A stretch of 64,000 nt of DNA from Aliikangiella coralliicola (GCF_007004725.1 NZ_ML660160.1:186001-250000), one strand, 5' to 3'; numbered from the stretch's first letter, positions 17,410 through 26,532 are shown. The notes: a model not told the origin generated them from the sequence alone. Made by a program: numbers and translations.

Positions 17410-18174
17410 CTATAACGGATTAGGACTCGCACTTTTGGTCTGAACTTGTGCTTTCAGTTGAGCTTCAAGTATTTTAATTTTCGCCGCTAGTTTTTGATTC
17501 TCTTTAAGCACCGAGCTGAGCTTTTTTTCTAAGCTGGTAATTTGTTTTTGTGATTCGATAGAAGATGCTTCAGTTTTGGCCAGTGATTCACTTAATTGAG
17601 TTGCAGAAGTTTGTTGGATATCCAATTGCTCTTTTAACACTTCCAGGTTAATTGATGTGGTCACCATTTCTTTTTCAATATTGGTCGTCTTGTCTGAGAG
17701 CGCTTGCTTGGTTTGACTGGTTTGTTCAACTAACGCTTTGATTTCCGACTGATTTTTTCGCCAGGCTGAAGCCCAAAGTTTATCCATCTGAACCCATAAC
17801 TCGTCGGCTTTTTTACTTAATTCTGAAACTTTAACCTGCAACGCCACGGCTGACTGGTCCATTTCTTCGCCGGTTGTAGATAAGCGCTGTTCCAGTTCGG
17901 TTATGCGCTTCTGGGCTTCAATCAATGTTGTGTGTTGAGCTTGAGATTGCGAAAACAGCCAGTAGCAGGCACCGCCACACGCGATTATCAATACTAAAAG
18001 TAGCCACTGAGTGAGGGAAGACGATTTTCCTGACGTATTAGCCGATGCTGTTCCCGTTTGATTTGGAGCGCTTTGTTGGCGGCGATGATAGTAGTGCAAA
18101 TCGTCCTTTTCAGGAACGATGGTTGGCATGGAGTCATCGGGCTCTTGGTTTTGCGTTGTTTCTCTATTACTCAT
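17410..18174 (-). CDS. Hypothetical single-span coiled-coil protein
   Basis: The 254-aa product has a Pro/Gln/Ser-rich cytoplasmic tail, one membrane helix (SSSLTQWLLLVLIIACGG, about 52-70) and then a long coiled coil to the end. The heptads are rich in Gln, Glu, Lys and Ala (AQKRITELEQRLS; LKENQKLAAKIKILEAQLKA). Topology suggests a periplasmic or cytoplasmic rod anchored by one helix, like scaffold or envelope-spanning proteins. I recognise no family. It stands alone between the kinase operon and a MITE-like element. Confidence 0.75.
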   Translation of the reverse strand: MSNRETTQNQEPDDSMPTIVPEKDDLHYYHRRQQSAPNQTGTASANTSGKSSSLTQWLLLVLIIACGGACYWLFSQSQAQHTTLIEAQKRITELEQRLSTTGEEMDQSAVALQVKVSELSKKADELWVQMDKLWASAWRKNQSEIKALVEQTSQTKQALSDKTTNIEKEMVTTSINLEVLKEQLDIQQTSATQLSESLAKTEASSIESQKQITSLEKKLSSVLKENQKLAAKIKILEAQLKAQVQTKSASPNPL

Positions 18175-18427
18175 AAAGTGAATCTATCAATCTAAAAAAT
18201 TTACCTGGCGAAGTATACAGGTGTATCTCGCCCACAGGTGAATGGTAGCGCGTTTTCAATTGTTAGGCTATGACGTAGGTTTAATTGAGTATTGAAATTT
18301 ATTGATACTAGATCGTGGCTACCGACTTTTTGACCGTCTTATCAGAACTTATTTACATGATTAGTGGGATATTGAGTGTTAGCTTGGGGCTGGATATAAC
18401 GCGTCATCCTGACTCGTTGATTCAAGT

Positions 18428-18565
18428 AAAACCAGACACCCTGAAAATCGATGATCATTATAAGCTTTTCAGCGAGCATAATTGACTAAGTCGTAATGGC
18501 TATTTTTAATTGTTAATACTTAACTGGTTGATTTTAAATATAAAATTCATTGGGTGTCTATTTTT
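18428..18565. mobile_element. MITE-like element, copy 2
   Basis: A 138-bp element starting AAAACCAGACACCCTGAA and ending with GGGTGTCTATTTTT. It matches copy 1 (13947-14083) at the ends and in length, with loosely similar AT-rich interiors (shared TTAACT and TTGATTTT stretches). It lies in the 565-base gap 18175-18739, which otherwise shows no gene. Confidence 0.6.
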
Positions 18566-18751
18566 GATCTTTTTCTCGGAATGCAATCAAACAGGGACAA
18601 AAATTAAAAAAAACAAAAGTCGGATAGCAATTTACCTGGTATGTTTTCACCTCGCTAAGAACCGGTGAAATTTTGTATGTAATAAATTTCGTAGGGTCAA
18701 GACTAGGTAAACTAATCAAGGTGTTAGTTTGAGTGAGAGTTGAATAGAAGA

Positions 18752-18994
18752 ATGCAAAAGTATTATGCAAAAATTATTGGCGCGATTTGTCTTGTTGCAA
18801 GTACGCTAATGTTGTATCAGTGGTATCTGGGAAATCCTGCTGGTGGTGTTGAGAACGCAGTAAGGGCATTTGGTGGTTCTGAGGCAGCATCTTTATGGCT
18901 TTCTCTCTTGTTGGGTATCGTTGGGGCAGCGTTTGGTATCAGGGCGCTTTTCTGGAATCGAGTTTGTGTTGGAGATCATTGCCCAATTGATTAA
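18752..18994 (+). CDS. Hypothetical small membrane protein, 80 aa
   Basis: Two hydrophobic segments (AKIIGAICLVASTLMLYQWY and LWLSLLLGIVGAAFGIRALF) predict a two-span inner-membrane protein, with a Cys-containing tail (CVGDHCPID). ATG 18752 is preferred over the in-frame TTG at 18740; a weak AGAAG site precedes it. I recognise no family. It is convergent with the CadC-like gene, with 12 bases between stops. Confidence 0.6.
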   Translation: MQKYYAKIIGAICLVASTLMLYQWYLGNPAGGVENAVRAFGGSEAASLWLSLLLGIVGAAFGIRALFWNRVCVGDHCPID

Positions 18995-19006
18995 CCCTTT
19001 ATAGGT

Positions 19007-21190
19007 TCAGCTTGATGGGATCAAAACATCAATATCTGCGTCTGCGCGGGTTTCGCCTGCATACCAGATCGATTGGGCTTGCTCGTCGATCCAGAAACCG
19101 GAAAAATAAATAAAATTATTGAGTTCAGTGAGTGTTTGGTGTTTTCCAGTATGTATTGAAGTTTTCGTCAATAAAGGCGCTTGTCCAGGATTTCTTTTAA
19201 CCCAGTAAATATATTCCGAGGTAAGTCGCCAGTTATTCCAGTCAACCGGCGCTAAGTCGGACAAAACTTTTTCTTCAATGTTTGGCGTTGATATTCTTAT
19301 TCGCCATAATCCTGCTTCTCCTGATTTAGTAAAATATAACACTTGATCATTATCTGAAAACTGCGCAGTTTTCGCGCCATGATGAGTTAACTGAGAGAGT
19401 TGCCCGGTTTTCATATCGTAACGGGCGATTTGCCAACGACCGGATTGGCTTTTATCTGTCTGTGTATCTTTTTGATTTTGTTTATTTGTCGCGATTGATT
19501 TGTCAAAACGATAGCCAAAAATGATACTTTGACTATCCGAAGACCATTGCGGAGAAAAGACTGACTTGTCAGTCTGAACCTGTTTCACGGTGTTCTTTTC
19601 TACATCGATCAAATAAAGCGAAAACTTTCCATCTATTGGTGCCATAAATGATAAATATTTCGAGTTGGGTGACCAACGTGGCGTCATCACCCAGGGACCG
19701 TTAAACTGAGTCATTTGGGTTAACTGATTGTGTTTCTCAAACCAGATTTCTGCAGAGCCGCTACGATCGGACACAAAAGCTCGCGCGCTACCGTCCGGCG
19801 CAGGTTGAAGATCCCAGTTGACTCCCTTGTCGCTAATCAGAATTTGTTGTTCATCGGTATTGAGTGATTGATTGTAAACAGCGCTATTTTCAGTCCAGCG
19901 CTCTATTGCGATCGCGCCGTCAACCTGAACGGAAAGTGCATCTCCCCCCAACCAGGCGTCGGAAATCAGCGTTGGCTTGTGGTTATCAACGTCAATTTGC
20001 CAAAGTTGGAAGGGACCCAGACGGTTGGAAGTATAAAATAAAGTTTGATTATCATTTGCCCAGGATATTCCATGAACTTTTGTGTTGTCGCGGGTGACTC
20101 GTTTCCACGGACCTTCTCCAGAAATGGGACCAATAAAAATATCTTCAACGCCCAGGGCGAAACTGACGGCAATCGCCATTGTTTTGCCATCTCGGCTAAT
20201 TGCTAAGTCGTCAATGCCCAGGTCGGTTTGTTTGTCGGGAACCTGAGAAGAAATCGTAATTTCACCGGTTGCAATATCAAAATGATTGGCGAACAATTCG
20301 ATTTTTGAACCGTTGTCAAGGTTGAGTTGAGTTAGACGGCCTGGCTTCAGAGGTTCGGTTTTATCCACGAATATCAGCTGTTTTCCGTCTAAACTCCATT
20401 CGAGATCGGCAACGCCCCAGTTGCCGCACCGGCCAACCAGATTATCCTGGCCACCGATAACTGGAATTCTACGTATTTCACATTGCCGATGCTGATTGAT
20501 TCGCGCAAATGCGACGTAATTTTGATCGGGAGAAAATACCGGTTGGTGATCGTAATATTTTCCAGAAGTGAGCTGAAGATAACCATTCGTCGCCGGTTGC
20601 CGGATGACAACAGCCATGCCGTTTGGCGGCGTAGATACAGAATAGGTCATCATTTTTCCATCACGACTGTAATTGGGGTACCTTTCTTTATGCTCACTAA
20701 CCGCGAAAGCTTCGCGCTGATAGCCGGGGGATACCTGAGGCCGTGACTGCCAAATAATCATTCCGATTACGCCGGCAAAAAGGGCTAGACCTACGCCTGA
20801 AATCAGGTAGGTGTTCTTAAGTTGACTCCAAATATTTTTCTCGGGCGATGGTTTTTCGACAATTAGTCGATAACCGCTCTTAGCGACAGTTTCAATGGAG
20901 AGCGGCGCATTAAGCGATTGTGAGAATGATTTGCGCAAAATAGAAATACATCGGGTCACCGCATCATCAGTTACCGCGCGACCTTGCCATACTGTTTCAA
21001 TGAGTTGCTGACGCGAGACAATTTGGTTTTCGTTTTGAGATAACAGGTAGAGTACCTGAATGACTTTAGGTTCCAATCGGAGCGAAGCCTTTTGGTAGAT
21101 GATTGTGTGGTCTTTTATCGACACGCGGCAAGGGCCAATAGCAAATTCTTGATGTTCGCCTGTATCCAGCGTCACTACTGTGTTTAGCAT
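19007..21190 (-). CDS. CadC/ToxR-like transmembrane regulator with TolB-type propeller
   Basis: A one-component regulator that binds DNA directly from the membrane. Residues about 15-112 form an OmpR/CadC-type winged helix (LRLEPKVIQVLYLLSQNENQ, then AVTDDAVTRCISILRKSF and SIETVAKSGYRLIV). A single membrane helix follows (about 130-148, LISGVGLALFAGVIGMII). The 570-residue periplasmic part has WD40/TolB propeller repeats: ERYPNYSRDGKMMTYS, HQPVFSPDQNYVAFAR, VADLEWSLDGKQLIFV and MTPRWSPNSKYLSFMA. It is divergent from the PDZ hydrolase at 21292, with 101 bases between the starts, so it may control that gene as well as itself. The ligand sensed by the propeller is unknown. Confidence 0.9.
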   Translation of the reverse strand: MLNTVVTLDTGEHQEFAIGPCRVSIKDHTIIYQKASLRLEPKVIQVLYLLSQNENQIVSRQQLIETVWQGRAVTDDAVTRCISILRKSFSQSLNAPLSIETVAKSGYRLIVEKPSPEKNIWSQLKNTYLISGVGLALFAGVIGMIIWQSRPQVSPGYQREAFAVSEHKERYPNYSRDGKMMTYSVSTPPNGMAVVIRQPATNGYLQLTSGKYYDHQPVFSPDQNYVAFARINQHRQCEIRRIPVIGGQDNLVGRCGNWGVADLEWSLDGKQLIFVDKTEPLKPGRLTQLNLDNGSKIELFANHFDIATGEITISSQVPDKQTDLGIDDLAISRDGKTMAIAVSFALGVEDIFIGPISGEGPWKRVTRDNTKVHGISWANDNQTLFYTSNRLGPFQLWQIDVDNHKPTLISDAWLGGDALSVQVDGAIAIERWTENSAVYNQSLNTDEQQILISDKGVNWDLQPAPDGSARAFVSDRSGSAEIWFEKHNQLTQMTQFNGPWVMTPRWSPNSKYLSFMAPIDGKFSLYLIDVEKNTVKQVQTDKSVFSPQWSSDSQSIIFGYRFDKSIATNKQNQKDTQTDKSQSGRWQIARYDMKTGQLSQLTHHGAKTAQFSDNDQVLYFTKSGEAGLWRIRISTPNIEEKVLSDLAPVDWNNWRLTSEYIYWVKRNPGQAPLLTKTSIHTGKHQTLTELNNFIYFSGFWIDEQAQSIWYAGETRADADIDVLIPSS

Positions 21191-21291
21191 GTGTCTCTCT
21201 ATTTCATCAGAAAAAAATCGGTTTTTCCTCGGGATGATGGATGCGTATTTTTCCTATTGTTGGTGGACATTTCACAACATGGGAAAAACTG

Positions 21292-22644
21292 ATGCGTTTC
21301 ATTCATTCTTACCTTATAGCTTTATTGTTTTGCCTGACAATGTCCAGTGTTTACGCCGAATCGTTTGTTAGCGGCGATTTAGTGCGTAAAGCATCGCCCG
21401 GATTTCGGGTTCAAGTGAAAAATAACCAACTATTGGTATCGTCTGTTAGTAAACAGTCTGCGGCTGAAAAAGCAGGGTTAGTAAAAGGTTCACAAATTCT
21501 GGATATTAACGGCAAAGCGGTCACATCCGCTTTTGATGGGAAAAAATTACTAAGAAATCTTGTTGGTGGGAGCAAGCTCAATTTAAAAGTAAGTCGGGGA
21601 AATAGAACTAAAACGATTAAATTTGTCGCAGAAGCTCGCCCGCTGGAAGCCATTCCCGGCGCAGATAGCTATTATGATGTCGTTAATGTTGCTGATGACG
21701 CCAGACTCAGAACGATTGTTTCGGTGCCTGCAGGCGTCAAGAGCAAAAGGCCGGCGATATTTTTTGTACAGTGGGTTTCATGCGGTTCGCTGGAATATCG
21801 TGGACGAGGTGTTAGCGATGCCGTCTTTTCTCATTTGATTGTTGAAGCAAAGCGAACGCTGATAAGGGTAGAGCGAAGCTCCGATGGTGACAGCGAGGGC
21901 GCTGAATGCCATGAGTTAGATTACAACACAGAGCTAGAGCATTACTACCAGGCCTTTAAACAGCTTAGACATCATCGTCTTGTGGATACCAAAAATATTG
22001 TTATTTATGGTTCTAGCCTTGGCTCGACGGTGGCACCACTGTTAGCTGAAAAGTTGATGAAAGAAGGGATCCCGGTTGCCGGGGTTATGGTGCAAGGTGG
22101 CGGTGGAGTGACCTATCTTGAACGAATGCTAGCATTTGAGCGGATTTACCTGGAGCGTCGCCCGGAAGTAAAACCTGAGTCTATCCACAACGAAATATAC
22201 AATCGAACCCTGTTTTATACCGAGTATTTGATCAAAGGTCGGATGCCCGATGATATCGCTAAGGACTCGGCGGACATGAAAGTTGTGCGTAATAGTATTC
22301 GAGGTCTTGCCGCTTCCAACCAATATGGTCGTCCTTTTGCCTGGCATCAACAAGCAGCGCAGCATAACTTTTTAAAAGCATGGGCGAATGTGAAAGCACC
22401 GGTGTTGGTTGTATTTAATGAGTTCGATCAATTTGAAACGGCGCACGGACACAAAGTAATCGTTGATATGGTCAATCGTTGGCGACCAGGCACTGCCACT
22501 TTTGTTGAAGGGAAAAATATCGGCCATAGCGGTTATCAGTTCGACACTATAGAGCAAGCCTATGCGTTTGAAGACGCAAAACCAGTGCCGGAAAAAATGA
22601 ACGCGGTATTTACTAAATGGTTGCCTACTACAATTGTTCGGTAA
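21292..22644 (+). CDS. Secreted PDZ-domain alpha/beta hydrolase
   Basis: A secreted serine hydrolase with an N-terminal PDZ domain. ATG 21292 gives a clean signal peptide (RFIHSYLIALLFCLTMSSVYA); the in-frame ATG at 21241 would bury it. The PDZ domain covers the first 120 residues after the signal (VSSVSKQSAAEKAGLVKGSQ, then ILDINGKAV). The hydrolase triad is probably the Ser in IYGSSLGST (codon at 22015), the Asp in FNEFDQFE and the His in NIGHSGYQF. The fold resembles dipeptidyl-peptidase or esterase groups; the substrate is unknown. It is divergent from the CadC-like regulator. Confidence 0.82.
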   Translation: MRFIHSYLIALLFCLTMSSVYAESFVSGDLVRKASPGFRVQVKNNQLLVSSVSKQSAAEKAGLVKGSQILDINGKAVTSAFDGKKLLRNLVGGSKLNLKVSRGNRTKTIKFVAEARPLEAIPGADSYYDVVNVADDARLRTIVSVPAGVKSKRPAIFFVQWVSCGSLEYRGRGVSDAVFSHLIVEAKRTLIRVERSSDGDSEGAECHELDYNTELEHYYQAFKQLRHHRLVDTKNIVIYGSSLGSTVAPLLAEKLMKEGIPVAGVMVQGGGGVTYLERMLAFERIYLERRPEVKPESIHNEIYNRTLFYTEYLIKGRMPDDIAKDSADMKVVRNSIRGLAASNQYGRPFAWHQQAAQHNFLKAWANVKAPVLVVFNEFDQFETAHGHKVIVDMVNRWRPGTATFVEGKNIGHSGYQFDTIEQAYAFEDAKPVPEKMNAVFTKWLPTTIVR

Positions 22645-23016
22645 GTTTACAAATTGGTATTTTGGAAGTTAGTTTAGTTAAAGTTGAATGGAGAAGCGTT
22701 TTAAATTCATCATTGCTGGGCAATTAACAATGCTGGGCAATCAACAATGCAGTTTTTGGATTGGTCAGGAATTTAAAGCGCTTATATAGGATTTGGACCG
22801 TTCAACATAAATATAAAGAATCAGTGAGATTTCTATCAATGTCTATGCCAGAATAAGATCGACAAATCATACTTTTCATTACCAATAAGTCGCCATAGGC
22901 AGAGCGACTTAAATAAAATAGTGAAATGAGAAAGTGTGAAACAGAATGTCGCGAATAACGCTGTATGGATATCTATAACCAGTGTGTTTAATTTTAGCTA
23001 AAGGCATTAATAACTG
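22645..23016. other. Gap without a gene
   Basis: I see no coding region. Around 22711-22750 there is a short imperfect tandem repeat based on CAATGCTGGGCAAT. A promoter for the serine hydrolase downstream should lie here, but none is clear. Confidence 0.4.
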
Positions 23017-24174
23017 ATGATGAAATATCAACTACTACTTTTGATTTTTTCCTGGGTTACTTCAACCAGTGCGAAAGCAGATTCGCCGGAAATCGATCTT
23101 TCCACTCAACAATCTCTAGATAAACTTGTGACGGAAATTCAGGCCAAATCGAAACTCGTTGGTTTGGGCGCTATCGTTATGCAAGACAATAAAACTTTAG
23201 CGATTTCAACCGCGGGTGAAAGAAAGGTTGATAGTGGTGTAAAAATTACAACAGATGATCAATGGCATATTGGTTCTATCACAAAATCGATGACGGCGAC
23301 TATGATTGCACAATTGGTAGAAACCGGAAAACTAAATTGGAAAACATCCGTTAAGGATATTTTCCCCAAGGAAACTAAAGCGAATAAAATTCACAAAAAA
23401 TGGCATGATATTACTTTAGAACAATTTCTCACGCATACTTCGGGCGTAAAAGGAAATTTTTCAATGGACATTCAAACGCTTTGGCCGGAAGAAGGAAAAG
23501 AGCGAATGGATGTGCGTAAAGCGCAAGTGTTAGATGTTTTAAAGTCAGCACCCGAATTAACGCCAGGAAAACAGTTTCTCTATTCAAATGTAGGCTTTAC
23601 TATTGCAGGTGTCTTTGCCGAACAGAAAACAGGAAAATCCTGGGAATCTTTGATTAGAAAAAATTTATTTGAACCCCTTGCTTTGAGTCAGGCTGGTTTT
23701 GGTCCACCGAAAGATGGCGATAAAGAACTTGAGCAGCCTAGAGGACATCAAAAAGGATTATTCGGATTCGGCTCGCCAAAAGCAGTTTCGACCGAAGCTG
23801 ATAACTCTCCCGTTATGGGGCCTGCCGGAACTATTCGTATGACGCTGAGAGAGTTAGCAGCGTATGCTAATGAACACCTACAGGGCGAAAAGGGGAAAGG
23901 CAAACTATTAAAACAATCAACTTATCAATATTTGCACTCGGCTAAACTTAATGACTACGCGTTTGGCTGGGTGGTTCAAAATAGCGATATGTCTGGTCCT
24001 GTTATCTGGCATAATGGTTCGAATACTATGTGGTACGCGTTGGTAGTTTTTTTTCCTGAGCTAGATGTAGTTATTGCGGTGACTTCAAATGATGGCAATA
24101 TTAAACAAGCAGAAAAAAATGCCTGGAAAATTGTACGAGAAATGACAAAAAAGATCCGCGAAAAAAATAGCTAA
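23017..24174 (+). CDS. Serine hydrolase of the beta-lactamase (class C) / PBP4* fold
   Basis: A 385-aa secreted serine hydrolase with a signal peptide (MKYQLLLLIFSWVTSTSAKA). It has the three active-site elements of the family: SITK at 87-90 (nucleophile Ser87, base Lys90), YSN at 189-191 and WHNGSN near 331-336. The third box is HNG rather than KTG, as in esterases and DD-peptidase-like relatives. These enzymes act as esterases, D-aminopeptidases or peptidoglycan enzymes, and true beta-lactamase activity is less likely. An alternative start three bases later is equally plausible. It is convergent with the VOC operon across a terminator hairpin. Confidence 0.87.
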   Translation: MMKYQLLLLIFSWVTSTSAKADSPEIDLSTQQSLDKLVTEIQAKSKLVGLGAIVMQDNKTLAISTAGERKVDSGVKITTDDQWHIGSITKSMTATMIAQLVETGKLNWKTSVKDIFPKETKANKIHKKWHDITLEQFLTHTSGVKGNFSMDIQTLWPEEGKERMDVRKAQVLDVLKSAPELTPGKQFLYSNVGFTIAGVFAEQKTGKSWESLIRKNLFEPLALSQAGFGPPKDGDKELEQPRGHQKGLFGFGSPKAVSTEADNSPVMGPAGTIRMTLRELAAYANEHLQGEKGKGKLLKQSTYQYLHSAKLNDYAFGWVVQNSDMSGPVIWHNGSNTMWYALVVFFPELDVVIAVTSNDGNIKQAEKNAWKIVREMTKKIREKNS

Positions 24175-24186
24175 AAGCACTTGCCC

Positions 24187-24207
24187 CCCTCTCCCTCTGG
24201 GAGAGGG
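24187..24207. terminator. CCCTCTCC palindrome, copy 2, between convergent genes
   Basis: A 9-bp perfect stem CCCTCTCCC/GGGAGAGGG with a TCT loop lies between the convergent serine-hydrolase and VOC genes. It may terminate both, but it belongs to the same repeat type as 8449-8470 and 38052-38070. Confidence 0.6.
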
Positions 24208-24227
24208 TAAAATATAAATAAGCTTAA

Positions 24228-24644
24228 TTAATACCGATTCCTTTCCTTCGGATCATCACTCAAATACTCAACAAACTCAACCTCGTATCCATCTGGGTCA
24301 ATAAAATAAACATTTTTTCGATAGGGATCATCAGCTCCCTCAATTGCGATCTCGAAGCCGGCATTTTGCAATCGCTTTATGACGCCGTCGATATCATTAG
24401 TGACATAAGCGAAATGAGCTAATCCAACTTGATGACCTTGTAAATCTCTATTTTTATCAACGCCGTTGTCGTTTAAAGAAAGGTATTGATAATCGTCGCC
24501 AAAGTGAACCCATTTGCGTGGTTTGCCATACCAGTCATTTTCGCCACCGCCGCGTATTTTCCAGTGAGGAAATGCAGCCTGATAGAAAGCAATTGACTCG
24601 GTAATATTTTTAACAACTAAGTTTAAGTGTTCTAAATGTAACAT
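24228..24644 (-). CDS. VOC-family (glyoxalase/dioxygenase fold) protein
   Basis: A 138-aa protein with two beta-alpha-beta-beta-beta repeats of the VOC superfamily. Likely metal ligands are the His in HLEHLNLVV, the His in GLAHFAYV and the Glu in YEVEFVEY, so it may be a functional metalloenzyme. FIDPDGYEVEF is the usual C-terminal motif. Members include lyases, dioxygenases and drug-binding proteins; the substrate is unknown. It is last in a minus-strand operon with a second VOC gene (38 bases away) and an FMN reductase. Confidence 0.85.
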   Translation of the reverse strand: MLHLEHLNLVVKNITESIAFYQAAFPHWKIRGGGENDWYGKPRKWVHFGDDYQYLSLNDNGVDKNRDLQGHQVGLAHFAYVTNDIDGVIKRLQNAGFEIAIEGADDPYRKNVYFIDPDGYEVEFVEYLSDDPKERNRY

Positions 24645-24682
24645 GATAATCTCCTCGATTAGTTTTCAACTTGTTCGGCTTT

Positions 24683-25060
24683 CTATTCGCTTTTTTCAAC
24701 ACGCCATGGTGGGTTAAGTCGATTTTCTCCAGCCCAGAAAAGTTTAATTTTGTTACCCGAAGGATCGTAAAGCGTCGCCTCACGCCAAAGGTAAGTTTGA
24801 TCAGTGGGAAGTTGAGTAAATTTAATTCCTTTTGATTTGAGTTTTTCTACCCATTCATCGAGTGCTTTGTGTTCGAAGTAGATGATTGCGCCGTTGTGAA
24901 ATTTTTCGTTCTCTAGCGAAAGTGAAAAACTGCTGCCGCCGGGACATTCAAACCTTGCATAATGTGGTGTATCGACAATTTGTAAAAAGCCGAGGCGTCG
25001 GTAAAATTCTGTCGCTTCTGGCATGTTGTTAACGGGAAGTGTTACTTGATTTAAGTTCAT
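24683..25060 (-). CDS. VOC-family protein
   Basis: A 125-aa VOC protein: NLNQVTLPVNNMPEATEFYR at the N-terminus and LYDPSGNKIKLFWAGEN at the C-terminus. The first His of the metal set is replaced (NQVTLPV), so it may not bind metal like its neighbour and could be a binding protein. It sits between the FMN reductase (46 bases upstream) and the other VOC gene, presumably in one transcript. Confidence 0.83.
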   Translation of the reverse strand: MNLNQVTLPVNNMPEATEFYRRLGFLQIVDTPHYARFECPGGSSFSLSLENEKFHNGAIIYFEHKALDEWVEKLKSKGIKFTQLPTDQTYLWREATLYDPSGNKIKLFWAGENRLNPPWRVEKSE

Positions 25061-25106
25061 AGTCTGTTGTCCTGTTTTATTGGTTTTGGTCGCAAGCCGT
25101 TAGTGG

Positions 25107-25754
25107 CTACATGCCATAGCTGTATTCCTGTTGTTTCGGATAGGGTTGAGATTGGTGTTGAATTCGAATCGCCTGCAATGCGGCGCTATATTGATGCAGC
25201 ATGTGCAGGCTGTAGTCGATTCGTTCTCGTAAATGAATTTCGCGCTGAGTTAATTGCGCATCGCCTTTGTCACACTGGTTTAGCACTTCTTTTACATTTC
25301 GAATAATTAAGTGATCGGGAACCGCGACAATCTTGTTATTTTTGAGCGAATTCATGCGTAGCTCTGCAATCGGGTAAGCACCGCTAATGCCGCTGACTAC
25401 CGAGACGAGCAACGCCGGTTTGTGGGCCGTTTCCTGTTTGTCGCACATCAATAAAAAGTTTTTCAACAGAGGGCTGGCCATGCCACCCCATTCTGGCGTA
25501 ATCAAAATAAGAGCGTCGGCGCGACTGACTTTTTGGCTAATTAGCGGCCAACCACTGCTTGGATCAAGCTGACTGTCCTGTTCTCCATCCCAAAATGGAA
25601 TGTTGTAACGACAAAGCTCCAGATGATTGATTTCTTTATAATTTTTTGCTTTCTCAACTAAATACTGAGCGACTTTAGCGCTTTGGGACTGTGTTCTTTG
25701 GCTGCCGCTGACAATCAGTAGCCGCATATTTGATGGTTCGATTGTAACTGCCAT
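25107..25754 (-). CDS. NADPH-dependent FMN reductase-like flavoprotein
   Basis: A 215-aa flavodoxin-fold protein expected to bind FMN and reduce flavin, quinone or similar compounds with NAD(P)H. The phosphate loop is SGSQRTQSQS, and the second flavin loop is TPEWGGMASPLLKNFLL, both characteristic. A GGGGGA site 9 bases before the ATG at 25754 supports this start. It is first gene of the minus-strand operon with the two VOC genes and is divergent from the SufR-like regulator, with an operator-rich promoter region between. The context suggests a response to oxidative or electrophilic stress. Confidence 0.87.
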   Translation of the reverse strand: MAVTIEPSNMRLLIVSGSQRTQSQSAKVAQYLVEKAKNYKEINHLELCRYNIPFWDGEQDSQLDPSSGWPLISQKVSRADALILITPEWGGMASPLLKNFLLMCDKQETAHKPALLVSVVSGISGAYPIAELRMNSLKNNKIVAVPDHLIIRNVKEVLNQCDKGDAQLTQREIHLRERIDYSLHMLHQYSAALQAIRIQHQSQPYPKQQEYSYGM

Positions 25755-25781
25755 TGTGATGTTTCCCCCTTTCGTTGATTT

Positions 25782-25871
25782 AAGTAAAGTATTTTGTTTA
25801 CTAATTATTATGTAAAGTAAACTATTTACTTAATGAAGTAAAGTATTAAATAAATAAAAAACTTTACTTAA
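25782..25871. promoter_or_regulatory. Cluster of AAGTAAAGT operators between divergent genes
   Basis: The 153-base divergent region carries repeated boxes: AAGTAAAGT at 25782-25790 and 25836-25844, its inverse ACTTTACTT at 25861-25869, and a perfect palindrome AAGTAAA-CTA-TTTACTT at 25815-25831. GTTTACTAA near 25796 is a further half-site. Such density around both promoters fits cooperative binding by the adjacent regulator. The binder is inferred. Confidence 0.75.
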
Positions 25872-25907
25872 TTGTGAGGTGAGAGATAATAGCCATGGGA
25901 GGCTGCG

Positions 25908-26525
25908 ATGAAAACGAGCGATAAAATTATCCAACTACTTAAAAAACAAGGCGCCTTGACGGCGAAAACCCTGGCCGGTGAGCTTGATTTAACCACTATG
26001 GGAGTTCGCCAACATATGCTGGCGCTTGAGCAATCCGGCGAAGTTATTTTTGAAGATAAGAAAGCACCTCGTGGCAGGCCGACGCGCTATTGGTCATTAA
26101 CAGAGAAGAGTAATGTGCACTTCGCCGATGGTCATGAAGGCTTGACGCTGCAGCTAATCGATTCAGTCAAAACAGTTTTTGGCGATTCAGGTCTGGAGCA
26201 ACTCATTGAACATCGAGAGCGAGAATCTCAAAAACTTTACTTTGAGGCGATGAAAGATAAGAAAGACTTACTCAGCAAACTAGAGGTATTAGCGGTGCTG
26301 CGTAGTGAAGAAGGCTATATGGCGACAGTCATTCAGGAAGCTGACTTTTATTGGTTGATTGAAGATCATTGTCCAATCTGTGCCGCGGCGAGTCATTGTT
26401 TGAATTTTTGTCGTTCAGAATTAAGTTTGTTTCAGGCATTGCTAGAGGATGTTGCTTCGGTCAGCCGTGAAGAGCATATCGTAGAAGGGGCGAGGCGTTG
26501 TGCTTACAAAGTCTCGCCATTATGA
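25908..26525 (+). CDS. SufR-like winged-helix regulator with Cys cluster
   Basis: A 205-aa regulator with an N-terminal helix-turn-helix (KKQGALTAKTLAGELDLTTM, then GVRQHMLALEQSGEV) and a GRPTRYWSLT wing. The C-terminal part has four clustered Cys in HCPICAAASHCLNFCRSE, like the iron-sulfur-binding site of SufR relatives. It may therefore sense redox or iron-sulfur status. The start is supported by GGGAGG 5 bases before the ATG. It is divergent from the FMN reductase-VOC operon and shares the operator cluster, so it probably controls both directions. The annotation as ArsR/DeoR-like is also possible. Confidence 0.85.
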   Translation: MKTSDKIIQLLKKQGALTAKTLAGELDLTTMGVRQHMLALEQSGEVIFEDKKAPRGRPTRYWSLTEKSNVHFADGHEGLTLQLIDSVKTVFGDSGLEQLIEHRERESQKLYFEAMKDKKDLLSKLEVLAVLRSEEGYMATVIQEADFYWLIEDHCPICAAASHCLNFCRSELSLFQALLEDVASVSREEHIVEGARRCAYKVSPL

Positions 26526-26532
26526 TTTTTGG

